Shown: positions 61,322 through 64,000 of the stretch, in pieces
Numbering within the stretch: the first letter of the stretch is position 1
Layout: each line of letters starts with the position of its first letter
Assembly: GCF_005484965.1 (NCBI RefSeq)
Contig: NZ_CP034036.1
Location: 4,464,001 to 4,528,000, forward strand
Source of the DNA: Brenneria nigrifluens DSM 30175 = ATCC 13028
GTDB lineage: Bacteria > Pseudomonadota > Gammaproteobacteria > Enterobacterales > Enterobacteriaceae
Length of the DNA stretch: 64,000 bases
Direction of reading: 5' to 3'
The notes under the pieces: generated by a model
The model's input: the letters and a program-made list of their open reading frames with translations, nothing else
What the model was told of the DNA's origin: nothing
Databases searched by the model: none
Translations under genes and position numbers: made by a program

Positions 61322-61375
61322 AGAGCCTATCTCACCAATGATTATATTCGATAATCGCTGATGAGATAGGTTCTA
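61322..61375. repeat. 54-base cruciform inverted repeat between tufB and secE
   Basis: The arms AGAGCCTATCTCA (61322-61334) and TGAGATAGGTTCT (61363-61375) differ from perfect complementarity at one position. An inner stem GATTAT/ATAATC surrounds ATTCG. It stands between the tufB terminator and the secE start and looks like a small palindromic element rather than a terminator, as it has no T-run. Confidence 0.6.
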
Positions 61376-61392
61376 CCGCATGACAGCGTAGA

Positions 61393-61418
61393 AAAAGGGC
61401 ATCAAATGATGCCCTTTT
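61393..61418 (-). terminator. Rho-independent terminator of tufB
   Basis: AAAAGGGCATCA pairs with TGATGCCCTTTT around a two-base centre. It is T-flanked in both orientations, so it is bidirectional in form. It is 31 bases past the tufB stop. Confidence 0.88.
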
Positions 61419-61448
61419 ATCGCGTGTCGCGTCAAACGTTATCCGCAA

Positions 61449-62633
61449 TTAAGCGATAACTTTAGCAACAACGCCCGCGCCTACGGTACGACCGCCTTCA
61501 CGGATGGCGAAACGCAGACCGTCGTCCATCGCGATGGGGTGGATCAGGGTAACGACCATTTTGACGTTGTCGCCCGGCATAACCATTTCCACGCCTTCCG
61601 GCAGTTCGATGGTGCCCGTTACGTCAGTGGTACGGAAGTAGAACTGCGGACGGTAGCCTTTGAAGAACGGAGTATGACGGCCGCCTTCGTCTTTGGACAG
61701 GATATAAACTTCAGACTCGAACTGAGTGTGAGGTTTGATAGAGCCCGGTTTAGCCAGTACCTGACCGCGTTCGATCTCTTCACGCTTGATACCGCGCAGC
61801 AGAACGCCCACGTTCTCGCCCGCACGGCCTTCGTCCAGCAGTTTGCGGAACATTTCAACGCCGGTACAGGTGGATTTCGCGGTATCTTTGATGCCGACGA
61901 TTTCAACTTCTTCACCGACTTTGACGATGCCGCGCTCTACGCGACCGGTCACAACGGTACCGCGACCGGAGATGGAGAAGACGTCTTCGATAGGCAGCAG
62001 GAACGGCTTGTCGATGGCACGCTCAGGTTCCGGGATGTAGGTATCCAGGTGACCGGCCAGTTCGATGATTTTCGCTTCCCACTCGGCTTCGCCTTCCAGC
62101 GCTTTCAGCGCGGAACCACGCACGATTGGAGTATCGTCGCCCGGGAAGTCGTACTGAGACAGCAGTTCGCGCACTTCCATCTCAACCAGTTCCAGCAGCT
62201 CTTCATCATCAACCATGTCGCATTTGTTCAGGAACACGATGATGTAAGGAACGCCTACCTGGCGACCCAGCAGGATGTGCTCACGGGTCTGCGGCATCGG
62301 GCCGTCAGTGGCGGCAACAACCAGGATCGCGCCGTCCATCTGCGCGGCGCCGGTGATCATGTTTTTCACATAGTCGGCGTGTCCCGGGCAGTCAACGTGC
62401 GCGTAGTGGCGAGTCGGGGTATCGTATTCAACGTGAGAGGTGTTGATGGTGATACCACGGGCTTTTTCTTCCGGCGCGTTATCGATCTGGTCGAATGCGC
62501 GGGCGGAACCGCCGTAGGTTTTAGCCAGCACGGAGGTGATAGCCGCAGTCAGCGTTGTTTTACCATGGTCAACGTGGCCGATAGTACCGACGTTAACGTG
62601 CGGTTTTGTACGTTCAAATTTTTCTTTAGACAT
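61449..62633 (-). CDS. tufB: Elongation factor Tu
   Basis: GTPase that delivers aminoacyl-tRNA to the ribosome. The 394-residue product has G1 GHVDHGKTTLT, the effector region ARGITINTSHVEY, G3 DCPGHADY, G4 NKCDMVDD, and the C-terminal beta-barrels. It is called tufB from context: it follows the four tRNA genes thrU-tyrU-glyT-thrT and precedes secE, as in E. coli. A second tuf copy is expected elsewhere. Confidence 0.98.
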   Translation of the reverse strand: MSKEKFERTKPHVNVGTIGHVDHGKTTLTAAITSVLAKTYGGSARAFDQIDNAPEEKARGITINTSHVEYDTPTRHYAHVDCPGHADYVKNMITGAAQMDGAILVVAATDGPMPQTREHILLGRQVGVPYIIVFLNKCDMVDDEELLELVEMEVRELLSQYDFPGDDTPIVRGSALKALEGEAEWEAKIIELAGHLDTYIPEPERAIDKPFLLPIEDVFSISGRGTVVTGRVERGIVKVGEEVEIVGIKDTAKSTCTGVEMFRKLLDEGRAGENVGVLLRGIKREEIERGQVLAKPGSIKPHTQFESEVYILSKDEGGRHTPFFKGYRPQFYFRTTDVTGTIELPEGVEMVMPGDNVKMVVTLIHPIAMDDGLRFAIREGGRTVGAGVVAKVIA

Positions 62634-62741
62634 CGATAGTCCCTCTAAGACACGGATAAATCGGTGGTATCACCACATCAACCAAGCGGTTTGCTTGCTG
62701 AATTTTTTAACAGAAAGAAATCAGGAGGAAGAATAAAGAAG

Positions 62742-62817
62742 TGGTGCTGATAGGCAGATTCGAACTGCCGACCTCACCCTTACCAAGGGTGCGCTCTACC
62801 AACTGAGCTATATCAGC
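62742..62817 (-). tRNA. thrT: tRNA-Thr (anticodon GGU)
   Basis: 76 bases with encoded CCA, from GCTGATATAGCTCAGTTGG to CTATCAGCACCA. The anticodon loop CTTGGTA carries GGT. It is the last tRNA before tufB, corresponding to E. coli thrT. Confidence 0.97.
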
Positions 62818-62824
62818 ACATCTT

Positions 62825-62899
<75 letters not shown>

Positions 62900-63106
62900 A
62901 TCCTGGAACTCGGCTACCTGATTTTTCTGTAGATTTTGAAATTGGAGAATAACGTTACCCTCCGCATTCTTCGATCCGGCTTAGTATTACATACCGTATC
63001 GATTTTATCCTGTCGCCAGGATTGAATCTGTCGAAGGTTCTCACCTTCTCCAACGTGATACAAGCTGCTTATCACATCGGTTCAGCCATTTTTCATGGCT
63101 TGAATT

Positions 63107-63191
<85 letters not shown>

Positions 63192-63206
63192 TGATTGTCT
63201 ACTTGA

Positions 63207-63282
<76 letters not shown>

Positions 63283-63296
63283 ATCAAGTGCTGCGC

Positions 63297-63325
63297 ATTC
63301 TAGGTAGACCGAACGACCTATGCAA
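63297..63325 (-). promoter_or_regulatory. Promoter of the tRNA-tufB operon
   Basis: On the minus strand TTGCAT (63325-63320), 17 bases, TAGAAT (63302-63297), then the GC-rich discriminator GCGCAGC typical of stringent stable-RNA promoters. It is about 15 bases before thrU. The rest of 63283-63613 is AT-rich and gene-free; it should also hold the promoter of the divergent acetyltransferase. Confidence 0.8.
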
Positions 63326-63613
63326 CAAAAAAATTGCCCAAAACGCACTATCGCTTAGATTTTATCCAAATTTGAACCTGGATCCACACCGGCAATAATA
63401 ATTAGCCTAAAGAAACGCCTAATCTGGCGAACACAGGATAGCTGAAGGATAAAATATCAACCCGGTCCGTTGCACCAAAACAGTGATAATCGCCCCGCCT
63501 GAATGCATTTTTTTTGACCGCCACGCCCGCGATTCCCCATATCCGGCCGGTTATCGCTGATTGGAACGAATTTTGCTTTATCTGAAGCATGTTCACCGGC
63601 CTGGAGACTCATC

Positions 63614-64000
63614 ATGAAAATCGTATCCCTCAATGTCGCCACTCTGCCAGTCTATCGCGGCGAGCTTGCCAATCTATTGATAGATGCGGTCGCCAAAGGA
63701 GCCTCTGTTGGATTTCAGACCCCGTTATCCCATGAGGCAGCGGAGAGTTATTTTCACGGCTTACGCCCGTCGATCGCCAAAGGTGAGCGCATGCTGTGGA
63801 TCGCCCGCGACGCGGAGGGAGTGGTCGGAAGTGTGCAGTTAGAACTCTGTCAAAAATCCAACGGACAGAATCGAGCCGAGATCCAAAAATTGCTGGTACA
63901 CAGCCGGACAAGGAGAATGGGCATCGGCAGGCGATTGATGCAAAACCTGGAAAAGGCCGCCCTCCAGCAGCAACGCGGGTTACTTTATCTGGATACGCAG
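63614..64000 (+). CDS. GNAT-family N-acetyltransferase (3' end outside the window)
   Basis: 129 codons are present, starting MKIVSLNVATLPVYRGELAN after a GGAG site at 63603. The acetyl-CoA-binding motif A is visible (LLVHSRTRRMGIGRRLMQ, with R-x-x-G-x-G), preceded by the strand WIARDAEGVVGSVQLEL. The substrate is unknown. It is divergent from the tRNA-tufB operon. The gene continues past the right edge, so length and C-terminus cannot be judged. Confidence 0.85.
   Translation, partial: MKIVSLNVATLPVYRGELANLLIDAVAKGASVGFQTPLSHEAAESYFHGLRPSIAKGERMLWIARDAEGVVGSVQLELCQKSNGQNRAEIQKLLVHSRTRRMGIGRRLMQNLEKAALQQQRGLLYLDTQ

Noticed and set aside
63402..63911. Minus-strand open frames opposite the acetyltransferase
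   Set aside because: They overlap the GNAT gene, which has a clear start, ribosome-binding site and motif A. The antisense translations have no family features.

Overview
The window is a chromosomal segment of an enterobacterium (order Enterobacterales). Nearly every housekeeping protein reads like its E. coli counterpart in sequence, length and neighbours. A type II 3-dehydroquinase gene (aroQ) sits in front of accBC, which E. coli K-12 does not have, and a complete sorbitol PTS operon is present. The overall impression is of the Pectobacteriaceae or a close relative (Pectobacterium/Dickeya/Brenneria type). This is inference from gene content; no database search was possible.

Layout. (1) 1-12455: mreB (start only), csrD, acuI, msrPQ, aroQ-accBC, yhdT-panF, prmA and dusB-fis, in the same order as E. 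coli apart from msrPQ and aroQ. (2) 12456-23585: accessory stretch. A CirA-like TonB-dependent receptor meets a two-component system tail to tail, and a strong Fur-box candidate lies upstream of the response regulator, which suggests a siderophore sensing and uptake unit. Next come a fructose-6-phosphate aldolase gene divergent from srlAEBD-gutM-srlR, then a polar amino-acid binding protein plus permease without an ATPase gene. (3) 23586-25505: pabA and argD. (4) 25525-31463: a complete rRNA operon on the minus strand (P1/P2, boxA, 16S, tRNA-Glu, 23S, 5S, terminator). The 23S gene carries two intervening sequences, in helix 25 and helix 45. (5) 31581-39715: PurR-controlled purHD, then hupA-yjaH, yjaG, nfi, hemE, nudC and rsd. 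(6) 39784-45590: TPP riboswitch and thiCEFSGH. (7) 45621-48797: an inserted yjiR/yjiS/shiA block. (8) 48960-63325: minus-strand tRNA(Thr-Tyr-Gly-Thr)-tufB, secE-nusG, rplKA, rplJL-rpoBC. (9) 63614-64000: start of a GNAT acetyltransferase.

Functional logic. Most of the window is growth-rate machinery: ribosomal RNA and proteins, RNA polymerase, EF-Tu, Fis and HU. It also covers biosynthesis of fatty acids, purine, thiamine, heme and folate/arginine precursors. The accessory centre adds nutrient capture (iron chelate, sorbitol, amino acid, shikimate).

No wholly new multi-gene system is evident. The features most worth a second look are the iron-sensing cluster, the fsa-srl pairing, the two 23S intervening sequences, a compensated multi-hairpin repeat on both sides of the 5S gene, an enlarged TPP-riboswitch arm, and a hupA terminator lying inside the 5' end of yjaH.
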